Source: Oceanibaculum indicum P24
GTDB taxonomy: Bacteria > Pseudomonadota > Alphaproteobacteria > Oceanibaculales > Oceanibaculaceae
NCBI RefSeq assembly: GCF_000299935.1
Contig: NZ_AMRL01000002.1
Location: 124,001-188,000, forward strand
Length of the DNA: 64,000 bases
Direction: 5' to 3'
How positions within the stretch are numbered: the first letter of the stretch is position 1; every line of letters starts with the position of its first letter. Below are positions 37,627 through 46,079 of the stretch, in pieces. Below the pieces are notes generated by a model, which was not told where the DNA came from, ran no database searches, and saw only the letters and a list, made by a program, of their open reading frames with translations. The position numbers and the translations under genes were made by a program.

Positions 37627-40600
37627 GCTACCCGCCTTTTTTCAAGCTTCTGGGCCAGGTCGGCGATCTGCGCGCCCTGCGCGGCAATCGCCTGCTTCAT
37701 GCCGGCCATCTCATCCGCCAGTGCAGCCGTGGCGGCAGCCTGGGCGTCTCCGGCCGCCATCACCGCGTCCGTGGTCTGGCCGATGGCGCCGACCAGCGGC
37801 GACAGGTCGGAACCACCATTGCCGGTGCCCGGCAGGGTGCCGGTGCGGTTCATCTGCTCCAGCGCATCGAAGCCGATCCGCCGCGCGCTGGCGCTGCGGA
37901 TGACGAACTCGTCCGGCATGGTCATAACCGGTACACTGTCCACGCCGGCAATGCCGCCGGTGATGCGGCCGCCAGAAGCATAGCCGGCCAGGTTCTTGAA
38001 CGGGTTATCGGTGGCGGACCAGTTGTCGATATCCAGCATCCCGCCGACCGTGGCCCGGTCCTCGGGCGCCAGCTCTGCCAGGATCGCGCTCAGGGCCGCG
38101 TCACGCTGCTCCTTGCTGATGCCATCGCCACCGGCCTTGCCAACGCGGTACTGGTCGATCACCGCCTCGACGTTGCGAGCGGCGGCGTCAAGTCCGCTGG
38201 TCGGATAGACATAGCCGCTGCCGCCGGCATTGGACGGCACGCCTTTCTGCGGTGTGGCCAGCGCATCGAGCGCGGCCTTGATCCCGTCCAGGATGCCGAT
38301 GGCCTGCTCGAAGCTGGTGACCAGCAGCCGCTCCGTATCCAGCTGCTCGCGCAGCAGGGCGATCTGGCTGTCCAGCCGGCCGAGCTGCTGCTCGGCGGTG
38401 GTCAGGTGGCGCTGGGCAACCGACTTGGTTTCTTCCAGCACGTCCTGGCCACGTTGGAAGTCGGCATTATAGGCCTGCGCATCCCCGAAATAGGCCCGGC
38501 TCGCTTCCAGGAACGCCCGCACAATCTCCGGCAGCTGCTCGGCCGCGTCCTGGTCACCCAGCCGCGCGCGTCGCGCCATCTCCTCGAACTGCCGCTCCGC
38601 CTCCTGATAGCGGGCCTGCGGTGACAGAGGCGACAGGTCACTGTCCAGCAGCAGCGACAGCTGCGTGCGGTTCATGCTGTCGATGATCCGCCGGAAATCA
38701 TCCGCCTTGCGGGCCAGATCATCGCGGAAGGCCGTCACCGCCGAGATCTGATCGAGGTACAGCGTGCGGGTCGCCTCGGTCAGGACGGACACATTCTCCG
38801 CGACCTCGCCGGTGATCGCCTGCAGCCGGATGGCGTACAGCTCCTGAATGGCGGCCAGCGCCTCGCTGCTGGCGCCGACGCGGCCGTTGGCCTGGCCAAT
38901 AGCCTCGGCGTTGCGGATCTGTGCGGCCCGCCACTTGTCCAGCTCGGCAACCTGCGCGGCGGCCGGATCGGTCAGCTGCAGGATTTGGTCGCGCAGCCCA
39001 TCCACAAAGCCGCTCTCCAGCTCCGCCAGCGCATCCGCCTGCGCCTCTGTCACCTTGTCCAGTGCCAGGCCGTAGCGCTCGGCGAACTCAGTCAGCGTCT
39101 CGAACTGGCTGTTGATCGCGTCGATGGCGGCTTGCGCCTCCGGCACGGTTTCCGCGACCTGGCCCAGCTCCTCATAGACACGGGCCAGCTGCAGGTCGTT
39201 CACCGCGCTTTCAATGTCGCTGAAATCGACCTGGTCCAGGACCGTTTGCATCACGGCCGACAGCCCTTCGACCTGGTCGGTGATCGCCTTCACGATAGCG
39301 CCCAGCAGCGCCTCGGCACTGTCGAAGGTGCCGCTGGCAATCGCCTCCGGCCGGGCGCTGGCCGGTTGGCCGGCAAGGTCCGCGCCACCGGTGTCGTACA
39401 GCCAGAAGCGGTTGCCGTCGCGCTGGCCCGTCGCGGCGTCCAGGTAGAAGCGCGACATATCGGTCAGGCTGCTGCCCAGCAGCGTCAGCACCGCCGGCAC
39501 AGCGGTCTCGACGGCCGTCTGCATGGCATCGCGGTTCTGCCGGCTGGCGTCGTCAGCGCCATCCTCGGTCTTCAGGAAGTCGCTGCCCAGCAAGCCCTGG
39601 AAGCTGGCCGTCTTGTCGCTCGGCTTGCTGTTGCCCAGCAGGCCGCCGAGCGCGGTGCCCAGGAAGCTGCCCAGCACCGCGCCCACCGGCCCGGCGGCCG
39701 AGCCAAGGATCGTGCCCAGCAAGGCGCTGCCGGCCGCACCACCGCCAATGCTGCCCACGACACCGCCGATAGTCCCGCCGATACCGCCACCAAGCCCCAG
39801 CGCATTGGCGCCAAGGCTGCCCAGGATGCCCCAGGGCGAAGCGGCAAAGCCGTCACCCAGGGCGCTGCCCAGCCCTGTCATCTGAGCGAAGCCGCCACCT
39901 ACGCCGTCATCGACCAGTGTCGACAGCCCAAGGAAGCGGCCGACACTGCCGGTCGCGAAGCTGTTGTACAGGCCGGCACCACCGCCTGGCAGCTGCCCCA
40001 ACCCGAATCCGCTACCGCCGCCCAGATTGTTGGTAACGCCATTGATCGCCTGCTGGCCGACACCCATGAAGCTGCCGAGCTGCTGCACCATCGGCACGAT
40101 GATCGGTCGCGCGATCGCCAGCGTCGCCATCTCGCCCAGCGTGCGGGCGAAGATGTCCTTGATCGAATCGCCCAGCTCGTCGAAGCGAAGCCGGCCATTG
40201 CGGAAGATCGAGGTGAAGGCATCGCTGAAGCTGCGCTGGATGCTTTCGGCCGCTGTCTCGAAGGCCTTGGCGAGCGGGTTGGCCTGCGCCTGAATGCGCT
40301 CAAGCTGCTTGACCTGGCCCTCATCCATGATGGCGTCGCGCAGCCGGTCATAGGCGGCATTGATGGCCGCATACTGCTCCGGCTGGGCGGCCAGCAGCGC
40401 CTGCGTCCGCTCGATCTCCAGCCGCTCAAGCTCGCGCGCCGTGGTCAGCTCGATGATCTTCTGCCGCGACTGCTCCGTGCCCTCCAGCTCCAGCCGGCGC
40501 AGCTGGTTCGACAGCTCCATATCCTCGGCTTGCCGGCGCACGGAAGTGCTGGCCGCGTCCTGCTCGCGCGACCACAGCTCGACCTCCCGGCCGATAGCCT

Positions 40601-42215
40601 CGATCAGATCGAGATACTGCTCATAGGTGATGGCGCCGGCCGCCAGCCCTTGCTCCAGCAGCCGCGCCTGCTTGTCCACCTCGCGCCATTTGGCGGCAAC
40701 GGGGTCCAGCTGGTCGCGCAGCGTCTGCAGCTGCTTGCCCTGTTCGGCGGTCAGCTGGGCGGTGCGCGCGGCGCTGCCGCCAAGCCCATCCAGCGCGCCG
40801 GCCGTGTCTTCTGCGGCCGGTGGGGCGGCACGGAACTGCTCGATCACTTCCCGCACGCTGTCGGCGATCCGCCGCAGCCGCTCCGAAACGGTGGTGGTCA
40901 GCCCTTCATTGACGGCAGAATCGATCCCCTCCGCAACATTCCCGCCATTGGCGCCGATGCTGTTCAGCTCGCCCATCAGGGCGTTCATCTCGGCGAGATA
41001 GCCATCCCGGATTGAGGAACGCCGGTCGAGGACGTTCGGCGCTTCCCTTTCTTCCAGCCCGAACAGCCGGCGCGACTGGTTCTGCAGCCAGGTGATCGAA
41101 TCGGCGACGCGTTGGTCGAACCAGTCCAGCATCGACTGCACGGCACCGAGGCCTGCAACGGCGATGACGCCAATCTTGCCGAACAGGATGGCCGCCAGGA
41201 TGCCCCAGCTTGGGTCCACGCCCAGAGACGTGGCCAGGGACGCCCAGCCGCTCCACAACCCCATAACCAGATCGCCAGCGGCGCCCACTACGGGCTCCAG
41301 CACCTCGACACTGGTCGCGCCGACCAGCAGCAGGCTTTCCAGCCCTTCGGCCAGGCCGAAACTTAGCTGCGTCCCGAAGTCCCGGATAGCCTTGCCGCTT
41401 TCAGCTATCTGATCGTTCAGATCTCCGATGGCCGCTGAGATCGCCGGGACGAATGCGCCGCCCCCGACCAGCCGCACAAATTTCGCGTATTCGTCTGCAA
41501 GATTACTGATGCGGCCTGTCAGCCGAGCCATCTGAAGTTCGCTCGCACCAGCGAAGTTGACCTGGCCAAGCCGGATCAGGAACGTCTCGATCTCCGCGGC
41601 CGACTTGCCTATCTCGGTGGTGATACCCTTGAAAGTTAACCGCACGCGGTCGCCGTCCTGGCTGGCGCGGATGCCGAACTCCTTCAGCCGCTCGAACTCG
41701 CCGGTGACGGCGTCGGCGACAGCCTCCACCCACTGCATGATGTCGCGGCCCATCCCGGCGGAGATGTCACTATAGCTGAGTAGTGCCTCCTCACTGGCCT
41801 TAAGCCCCAAATTGTTCAGCCGGATGAAGGCCTCGGTGATTTGGTCAAGGCTGAACGGCGTCCGCGCCGCAAACTTCTCCAGTTCCGCGAAGGCATTGCG
41901 CGCGCCGGTGACGGAGCCGGTGGTGGTCTCCAGCTGCGCGGAGAGACGCTCGGCAGTCAGATTGACGTTGAAGAACTCCCGCGCCGCGAGACCCAGGCCA
42001 AGCGCGGCGAAGGCAGTGCGCAGGTTGAACAGCCGGCCGCGCAGCGTATCGGTACTGCGGCCTACACGGTCCAGCGCCTGGCCTGTACCGCCGGCCTCCT
42101 GGCTGACCTGTCGCGCCTCCTGCCGCAGCTTGCCCATCTCGGCCTGCGTCATGCGCAGCTCGCCCTTCAGCCCATCGGCTGTGGCGGTCAGCAGCACATT
42201 TAAACGCAGGGCCAT
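37623..42215 (-). CDS. Tail tape measure protein
   Basis: A 1530-residue protein, the longest in the window. The N-terminal coiled coil (DGLKGELRMTQAEMGKLRQE) leads into the tape-measure core (about 60-260, LSAQLETTTGSVTGARNAFA). Hydrophobic segments occur near 340-370 (GILAAILFGKIGVIAVAGLG) and a Gly-rich membrane-like region near 790-860. The C-terminal 600 residues are coiled coil and end KLEKRRVA. It should set tail length and enter the cell during ejection. By the usual 1.5 angstrom per residue rule the tail would be about 230 nm minus processed parts, an inference. Confidence 0.9.
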   Translation of the reverse strand: MALRLNVLLTATADGLKGELRMTQAEMGKLRQEARQVSQEAGGTGQALDRVGRSTDTLRGRLFNLRTAFAALGLGLAAREFFNVNLTAERLSAQLETTTGSVTGARNAFAELEKFAARTPFSLDQITEAFIRLNNLGLKASEEALLSYSDISAGMGRDIMQWVEAVADAVTGEFERLKEFGIRASQDGDRVRLTFKGITTEIGKSAAEIETFLIRLGQVNFAGASELQMARLTGRISNLADEYAKFVRLVGGGAFVPAISAAIGDLNDQIAESGKAIRDFGTQLSFGLAEGLESLLLVGATSVEVLEPVVGAAGDLVMGLWSGWASLATSLGVDPSWGILAAILFGKIGVIAVAGLGAVQSMLDWFDQRVADSITWLQNQSRRLFGLEEREAPNVLDRRSSIRDGYLAEMNALMGELNSIGANGGNVAEGIDSAVNEGLTTTVSERLRRIADSVREVIEQFRAAPPAAEDTAGALDGLGGSAARTAQLTAEQGKQLQTLRDQLDPVAAKWREVDKQARLLEQGLAAGAITYEQYLDLIEAIGREVELWSREQDAASTSVRRQAEDMELSNQLRRLELEGTEQSRQKIIELTTARELERLEIERTQALLAAQPEQYAAINAAYDRLRDAIMDEGQVKQLERIQAQANPLAKAFETAAESIQRSFSDAFTSIFRNGRLRFDELGDSIKDIFARTLGEMATLAIARPIIVPMVQQLGSFMGVGQQAINGVTNNLGGGSGFGLGQLPGGGAGLYNSFATGSVGRFLGLSTLVDDGVGGGFAQMTGLGSALGDGFAASPWGILGSLGANALGLGGGIGGTIGGVVGSIGGGAAGSALLGTILGSAAGPVGAVLGSFLGTALGGLLGNSKPSDKTASFQGLLGSDFLKTEDGADDASRQNRDAMQTAVETAVPAVLTLLGSSLTDMSRFYLDAATGQRDGNRFWLYDTGGADLAGQPASARPEAIASGTFDSAEALLGAIVKAITDQVEGLSAVMQTVLDQVDFSDIESAVNDLQLARVYEELGQVAETVPEAQAAIDAINSQFETLTEFAERYGLALDKVTEAQADALAELESGFVDGLRDQILQLTDPAAAQVAELDKWRAAQIRNAEAIGQANGRVGASSEALAAIQELYAIRLQAITGEVAENVSVLTEATRTLYLDQISAVTAFRDDLARKADDFRRIIDSMNRTQLSLLLDSDLSPLSPQARYQEAERQFEEMARRARLGDQDAAEQLPEIVRAFLEASRAYFGDAQAYNADFQRGQDVLEETKSVAQRHLTTAEQQLGRLDSQIALLREQLDTERLLVTSFEQAIGILDGIKAALDALATPQKGVPSNAGGSGYVYPTSGLDAAARNVEAVIDQYRVGKAGGDGISKEQRDAALSAILAELAPEDRATVGGMLDIDNWSATDNPFKNLAGYASGGRITGGIAGVDSVPVMTMPDEFVIRSASARRIGFDALEQMNRTGTLPGTGNGGSDLSPLVGAIGQTTDAVMAAGDAQAAATAALADEMAGMKQAIAAQGAQIADLAQKLEKRRVA

Positions 42216-42227
42216 GTGAACGTCCGT

Positions 42228-42991
42228 TTAATGCCGGTTCAGAACTTCAAGGGCGCCGGTCTCCAGCGCTCGGACCTGGTCGAACAGGTCTTTCGTATGG
42301 CGGATGTCCCGCTCCTGCCGGATGGCCCGAACAGCTGGCCAGTCCAGCCCCTGCCAGACAAGCAGCAGGCCGCCCGGATGGGCGACGTAGTGGACTCGCC
42401 AGGCGCGGTCGCAGGAGAGGAAGAGAACAAGGGCGTCCCAGCAGTCGCCCGGAATCGGAAACCCTTCCTCTTCCGCGTCTGCCGGAACGCCCGCCGGCGC
42501 CAGGTCCAGTACCGCAGGATCGATGCCCCAGAAGGCCAGATCGTCCAGCAGCTCCTGGTCTGGCGACGGCGCCTGGCCGGCATCGCCCCGCGCCCAAAGC
42601 CGGCCGGCCTCGATCAGTTTCCCAGGCGACGGTTCCGGCGGCTTTCCGGCTGCAGGCTGCCGACATAGGCATCGAACAGCGCTGTCACCGCGAACTGGTT
42701 GTCCAGGATCAGCGTCAGGTTCTCGTCGTTGAACGGGACTTCCTTGCCGTCCGCATCCTTGATGTCGCGCCAGCCCAGGATCGCCTCGCGCAGGGTCTCG
42801 CGCGCCAGGCCGGCCAGTTCGTCCTCGGTGGACGAACGCGCCTTGCGGCGAAGCTCTTCCGCCTCGGAGATCGAGAGGGCGCGGAAGGTGGCGTAGAAGC
42901 TCTCCTTCAGCCGCCGGGACGCCTTCTCCGGGTCCGGCATGTCGACGGTGATCCGCAGCTCGTACTTCAGCTCTTCGCGCAGGGTGAACAT
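42228..42991 (-). CDS. Tail assembly chaperone gpGT, -1 frameshift product
   Basis: If ribosomes slip by -1 at 42617-42623, the 125 residues of gpG continue for 129 more (LIEAGRLWARGDAGQAPSPD onward) to a TAA at 42228-42230, giving 254 residues. The extension is protein-like throughout and matches the DUF1799 pattern seen before tape-measure genes in other phages (CWDALVLFLSCDRAWRVHYV and GLDWPAVRAIRQ). It has no ATG, GTG or TTG near its beginning, so it can hardly be made separately. The G/GT pair of lambda works the same way. Confidence 0.8.
42614..42991 (-). CDS. Tail assembly chaperone gpG
   Basis: A 125-residue acidic-helical protein (MFTLREELKYELRITVDMPD, LSISEAEELRRKARSSTEDE, FNDENLTLILDNQFAVTALF) between the tail tube and the tape-measure gene, the usual place for gpG. 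It ends ...RRNRRLGN, where the last two codons are the slippery GGA AAC followed by TGA. It should coat the tape measure during tail assembly and then leave. Confidence 0.8.
   Translation of the reverse strand: MFTLREELKYELRITVDMPDPEKASRRLKESFYATFRALSISEAEELRRKARSSTEDELAGLARETLREAILGWRDIKDADGKEVPFNDENLTLILDNQFAVTALFDAYVGSLQPESRRNRRLGN
42617..42623 (-). other. Programmed -1 frameshift slippery site G-GGA-AAC
   Basis: On the minus strand the heptamer GGGAAAC is in the correct X-XXY-YYZ phase (ctG GGA AAC TGA) and the zero-frame stop follows directly. It differs from the lambda G/GT site GGGAAAG only in the last base. Both P- and A-site tRNAs can re-pair after slipping. Confidence 0.8.
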
Positions 42992-43003
42992 GGAAGTTTC
43001 TCC

Positions 43004-43936
43004 TTACTTCACGATGATGGCGATCTCGTCGTCGCCGGTGTTGGGCAGCATGCGGAAGGGCTGCGATACCTCGGTAATGCCCTGCTGCTGGCTATAGGTC
43101 GGCCGGCCCAGCTCCACCTTCGCGCCCGAGATTTCGACGATGTTCCCGGCCGTGGTGCCATGGACGCAGGACAGCGCCACCAGGGTCCGCGCTTCGGCCA
43201 GGGCGAACGGGTTGAAGGTAGCCAGCGCCGGCATCTCATAGACCACCGTGCCGGTGACAGCGCGGTCGGGCGTGACGATCTCCTCCTGGTTGACCAGGAA
43301 CCGGCCCGCCTGCTGGTTGTTCACGTTGATGCGCAGGGAGCGCATCACCAGGTCAACGCCGTTCAGCTGGAAGGTCGGGGTGTCGGCATTGGTCACCGGA
43401 CGCGGCGTCTTGAAGCCGGTCAGGGTCACCGCCGGCAGCGCCGTATCGGTCACCGTCTGGAACAGGCCCAGAAACTGGAAGTTGAACAGCGGCAGCTCGC
43501 CGACCGCGAGGTTGATGTCGAAGCTGCCCCGGCTGCCCAGCAGGGCGTGCTTCACGCCGTCCAGCTGGAAATACTGCGTCGCCGACTCCTCGTCGGTGGA
43601 CACCGGGTCGTACTGCACGTCGGTAGCCTCGGTCACCGTCTCGGCGAAGCCGCAGGCGCGCATCAGGGCGGCCCAGGCCGGTGCGGTACCGGCCGCGCCG
43701 CTGCCGGCGATCTCCACGCCGTAGTTCAGGCCGACATGGGTGTTGACCAGGATTTCCGGCCGCGCGCCCTTGTACGGCTGGTCGACCGCACGCTCGACGC
43801 TGCTGCCTTCCATCGGCCGGATTTCGGCATTGACCGACAGGATCGCGTCGGTGGCGCCGGCCGGCTCCGCATCGACGCCATAGGTATCCTCGACCTTGGC
43901 CAGGATCGCCTTCAGCCGCCACTTCTTGCCCGCCAT
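43004..43936 (-). CDS. Major tail tube protein
   Basis: A 310-residue beta-rich protein (KWRLKAILAKVEDTYGVDAE, APAWAALMRACGFAETVTEA, GTVVYEMPALATFNPFALAE). ALMRACGFAE and the N-terminal AILAKVEDTYG are typical of tail tube proteins of siphophages and of B3-like transposable phages. No sheath gene accompanies it, supporting a non-contractile tail. Confidence 0.75.
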   Translation of the reverse strand: MAGKKWRLKAILAKVEDTYGVDAEPAGATDAILSVNAEIRPMEGSSVERAVDQPYKGARPEILVNTHVGLNYGVEIAGSGAAGTAPAWAALMRACGFAETVTEATDVQYDPVSTDEESATQYFQLDGVKHALLGSRGSFDINLAVGELPLFNFQFLGLFQTVTDTALPAVTLTGFKTPRPVTNADTPTFQLNGVDLVMRSLRINVNNQQAGRFLVNQEEIVTPDRAVTGTVVYEMPALATFNPFALAEARTLVALSCVHGTTAGNIVEISGAKVELGRPTYSQQQGITEVSQPFRMLPNTGDDEIAIIVK

Positions 43937-43942
43937 GGTGCC

Positions 43943-44167
43943 TTACTCCTTCGCAGTGTTGGTTTCGGCGCGTGCCGGCTCCGCGCGCTCCGCCTTGATG
44001 GCGGCAGCAGCCTTCGGTGCTTCGGCCGGCGCCGGCAGCGTGGCGCGGCGCAGCGGTGCGCCATCGGCCGCGCGGGCCATGTTGCCGCCCTTGTGATCCT
44101 GGGTGCCGCCGAGGCGCTTCGGCGTGGCATCCTTCTTCTTGCGTGAGTAGCTTCCGCCCTGGCGCAT
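43943..44167 (-). CDS. Small Lys/Ala-rich phage protein
   Basis: A 74-residue basic, low-complexity protein (RQGGSYSRKKKDATPKRLGG, then an Ala/Pro/Glu-rich tail). It lies between gp37-like and tube genes with 1- and 6-bp gaps. No family is recognised; it may be a minor tail component. Confidence 0.6.
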   Translation of the reverse strand: MRQGGSYSRKKKDATPKRLGGTQDHKGGNMARAADGAPLRRATLPAPAEAPKAAAAIKAERAEPARAETNTAKE

Positions 44168-44168
44168 A

Positions 44169-44630
44169 TCAGGCCTCCTGTCGGGTTTCGGTTCGCAGAT
44201 ACCAGGCCGACTGGAAGTCGAGCTGGTAGAAGACTCCGGCGGCATTGACCGCGACCAGACGGCCGCGCCGGTATTGCAGCGGATCGTTGCTCTCGCCCGG
44301 CTTCCAGTTGTGCAGGGCATCGAAGACGCTGTGCTTCAGAGGCACGATGCCGCGTGACCAGCTCTTGCCGCCCCTGGCATCGCCGGACACCTTGTCGATG
44401 ACCAGCACGGCGACGGTCTCGGTCACCTGCTGCGACATCAGGCCGGTGGCATAGGCGTCTCCGCCCGCGTCATCGCCCAGCGGCAGCACGAAGGCGGCCG
44501 GAAGGCGCGCCGGCATGATCTTCTTGCCCAGCAGCTCGCTCAGCTCGGCAGCACCCTCGACAGACCGCAGATCGGTGACCTCGGCACGCAGGCGGGTGGT
44601 GACGCTATCGACCAGGTCCGCGCCGCTCAT
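44169..44630 (-). CDS. Mu gp37-like tail completion/terminator protein
   Basis: A 153-residue protein in the gp37 slot between gpG-type and tube genes. LVDSVTTRLRAEVTDLRSVE, MPARLPAAFVLPLGDDAGGD and QQVTETVAVLVIDKVS match the phage Gp37/tail-terminator style of Mu-like phages. It overlaps the preceding gene by 4 bp. Confidence 0.7.
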   Translation of the reverse strand: MSGADLVDSVTTRLRAEVTDLRSVEGAAELSELLGKKIMPARLPAAFVLPLGDDAGGDAYATGLMSQQVTETVAVLVIDKVSGDARGGKSWSRGIVPLKHSVFDALHNWKPGESNDPLQYRRGRLVAVNAAGVFYQLDFQSAWYLRTETRQEA

Positions 44631-45118
44631 TGCGCGGCCTCGCCGACATGATCGGTCAGGATCGCGCCGATCTCCGCCTCATCAGCCTCGTCGATGCCCA
44701 GAAAGGGTCGCGCCGGAATCGTGACTTCCTTCGCGGTCACCCAGGCAGCGCCGATACGAAAGGTCAGCGCCTGCGCCGACACCGGCTTGATCGTCTTGCC
44801 GTCCTGGTGGACGCCGGCATAGGCGACATCGGTCCCGACCTCGACCGAGGCGGGCGCGGCGATATAGGTGATCGACTGCCGCAGCCTGGCGCTTTCCGTC
44901 AGTGTCTGGCCGCCCTCGGCCAGCGCGCGGACGCTCTTCGGCCAGGGTGACCCATCCGGTCCTTCCTCGATCTCGAAGCGGCGCACAGTGCTGGTCACTA
45001 GGCTGGCGCCGATATCGCGCATGGCCGGGGTCATATCCTCGCCAGCGGCGATCATCGCGGCGACAGTGTCGCTAACACCGATATCCAGCAGGCGGATGTC
45101 GATCTGCGCGCTCATCAC
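44627..45118 (-). CDS. Phage virion morphogenesis protein (Mu gpG-like)
   Basis: A 163-residue protein of the Phage_tail_S/virion morphogenesis family: MTPAMRDIGASLVTSTVRRF, EGPDGSPWPKSVRALAEGGQ, TLTESARLRQSITY and the C-terminal TIPARPFLGIDEADEAEI. In Mu this protein (G) is involved in joining head and tail. Name clash: it is unrelated to the lambda-type gpG chaperone at 42614. Confidence 0.85.
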   Translation of the reverse strand: MMSAQIDIRLLDIGVSDTVAAMIAAGEDMTPAMRDIGASLVTSTVRRFEIEEGPDGSPWPKSVRALAEGGQTLTESARLRQSITYIAAPASVEVGTDVAYAGVHQDGKTIKPVSAQALTFRIGAAWVTAKEVTIPARPFLGIDEADEAEIGAILTDHVGEAAQ

Positions 45119-45588
45119 CAGCGATCCCCGCGCCCGGTGCCGCCCCGGCCCAGCCCACCATCCTCGTAGTCGGCCAGCATGCTGTCCGTGACCTGCCGCC
45201 CACCGGTGGAGACCAGCACCTTGCCGGCGCCGGCCGGCGCGGACTGGCCCGGCAGGCCGGGCAGCGTGATCTTGCCGGTGGCGATATCGGTCAGCTTCGC
45301 GATGGCCGCCTTGTAGTCGGCCGCCACCTTGTCCGGCGCGGTCTCGACATGCAGCTGGTAGAAGACGATGGCCGCCGCGATCTGCGTCAGCAGCTCAGGC
45401 ACCACGGGCAGCGGCAGCGCATGGCGAACGCCGACATAGCCATTAACCGCCGCTTCCGCGTCGGCGATGGCGCGGTCCAGCGCCTCCTGGTCGATCTGGT
45501 CGCCGTCCTGGCGCTGGTTGGTCAGATCGACCAGCCGCTCTTCCGTATAGCGCTCGATCAGCTGCTGTTGCGTGATGTAGGCCGCCAT
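45115..45588 (-). CDS. Mu gp36-like head-tail connector (DUF1320)
   Basis: A 157-residue helical protein: YITQQQLIERYTEERLVDLT at the N-terminus, DRAIADAEAAVNGYVGVRHA, then LTQIAAAIVFYQLHVETAPD. This is the DUF1320 pattern of Mu gp36 and of head-completion proteins. It overlaps the next gene by 4 bp. Confidence 0.85.
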   Translation of the reverse strand: MAAYITQQQLIERYTEERLVDLTNQRQDGDQIDQEALDRAIADAEAAVNGYVGVRHALPLPVVPELLTQIAAAIVFYQLHVETAPDKVAADYKAAIAKLTDIATGKITLPGLPGQSAPAGAGKVLVSTGGRQVTDSMLADYEDGGLGRGGTGRGDRW

Positions 45589-45610
45589 AGTCCTTCAGGG
45601 TCCTTCAGGC

Positions 45611-46069
45611 TCAGCTTTCGGACTTCTTGCCGCCGCGCTTCGGCTTGTCGGCCGCGCCGGCAGCTTCCTTCTCAGCTGCGGCCTTGTCGGCGGCCTCCTT
45701 CTCGGCAGCGGCGCGAGCAGCGGCTTCCTTCTCCTCTGCCTCCTTGGCGGCAGCCTGGTCAGCAGCCTCCTTCTCAGCAGCAGGCCGCTCGGCGGCCTCC
45801 TTCTCGGCAGCGGCGCGCTCGGCGGCTTCCTTCTCCGCCGCCGCCTTTTCCGCAGCTGCTTTCTCGGCGGCAGACTGGTCGGCGGCCTTCTTGCCGTCCT
45901 TGCCCTCATATCCAGGCGACGGATCGTCCTTCGTCAGCTCGATGGCGCGGGCGCCCACCAGCGCCGCCCCGTCGCGCTCCGACAGATCGATGACGCCAGG
46001 GGCGATGACCGTGCCGGCGGGGATGATCTCCCCGCCGTGCTTCAAGGGCGTGTTGATGCGGATGTTCAT
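45611..46069 (-). CDS. Phage protein with Ala-Glu-Lys repeats
   Basis: A 152-residue protein. The first 50 residues form a small folded head (NTPLKHGGEIIPAGTVIAPG, VIDLSERDGAALVGARAIEL) common to minor phage structural proteins; residues about 65-140 are tandem variants of AAAEKEAAER, a predicted long charged helix, ending in a basic tail (PKRGGKKSES). The repetitive DNA is coding repeat, not CRISPR. Confidence 0.7.
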   Translation of the reverse strand: MNIRINTPLKHGGEIIPAGTVIAPGVIDLSERDGAALVGARAIELTKDDPSPGYEGKDGKKAADQSAAEKAAAEKAAAEKEAAERAAAEKEAAERPAAEKEAADQAAAKEAEEKEAAARAAAEKEAADKAAAEKEAAGAADKPKRGGKKSES

Positions 46070-46079
46070 GGCGCCGGCC

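Noticed and set aside
42239-42672. Arg- and Gly-rich frames between the gpG-like and tape-measure genes
   Set aside because: They are shadows; the convincing frame in this interval is the third one, reached by -1 frameshift and lacking a start codon.
45640-45900. Repetitive DNA resembling a repeat array
   Set aside because: The periodicity follows codons of Ala-Glu-Lys repeats in an open frame; there are no conserved palindromic repeats with unique spacers, so it is not CRISPR.
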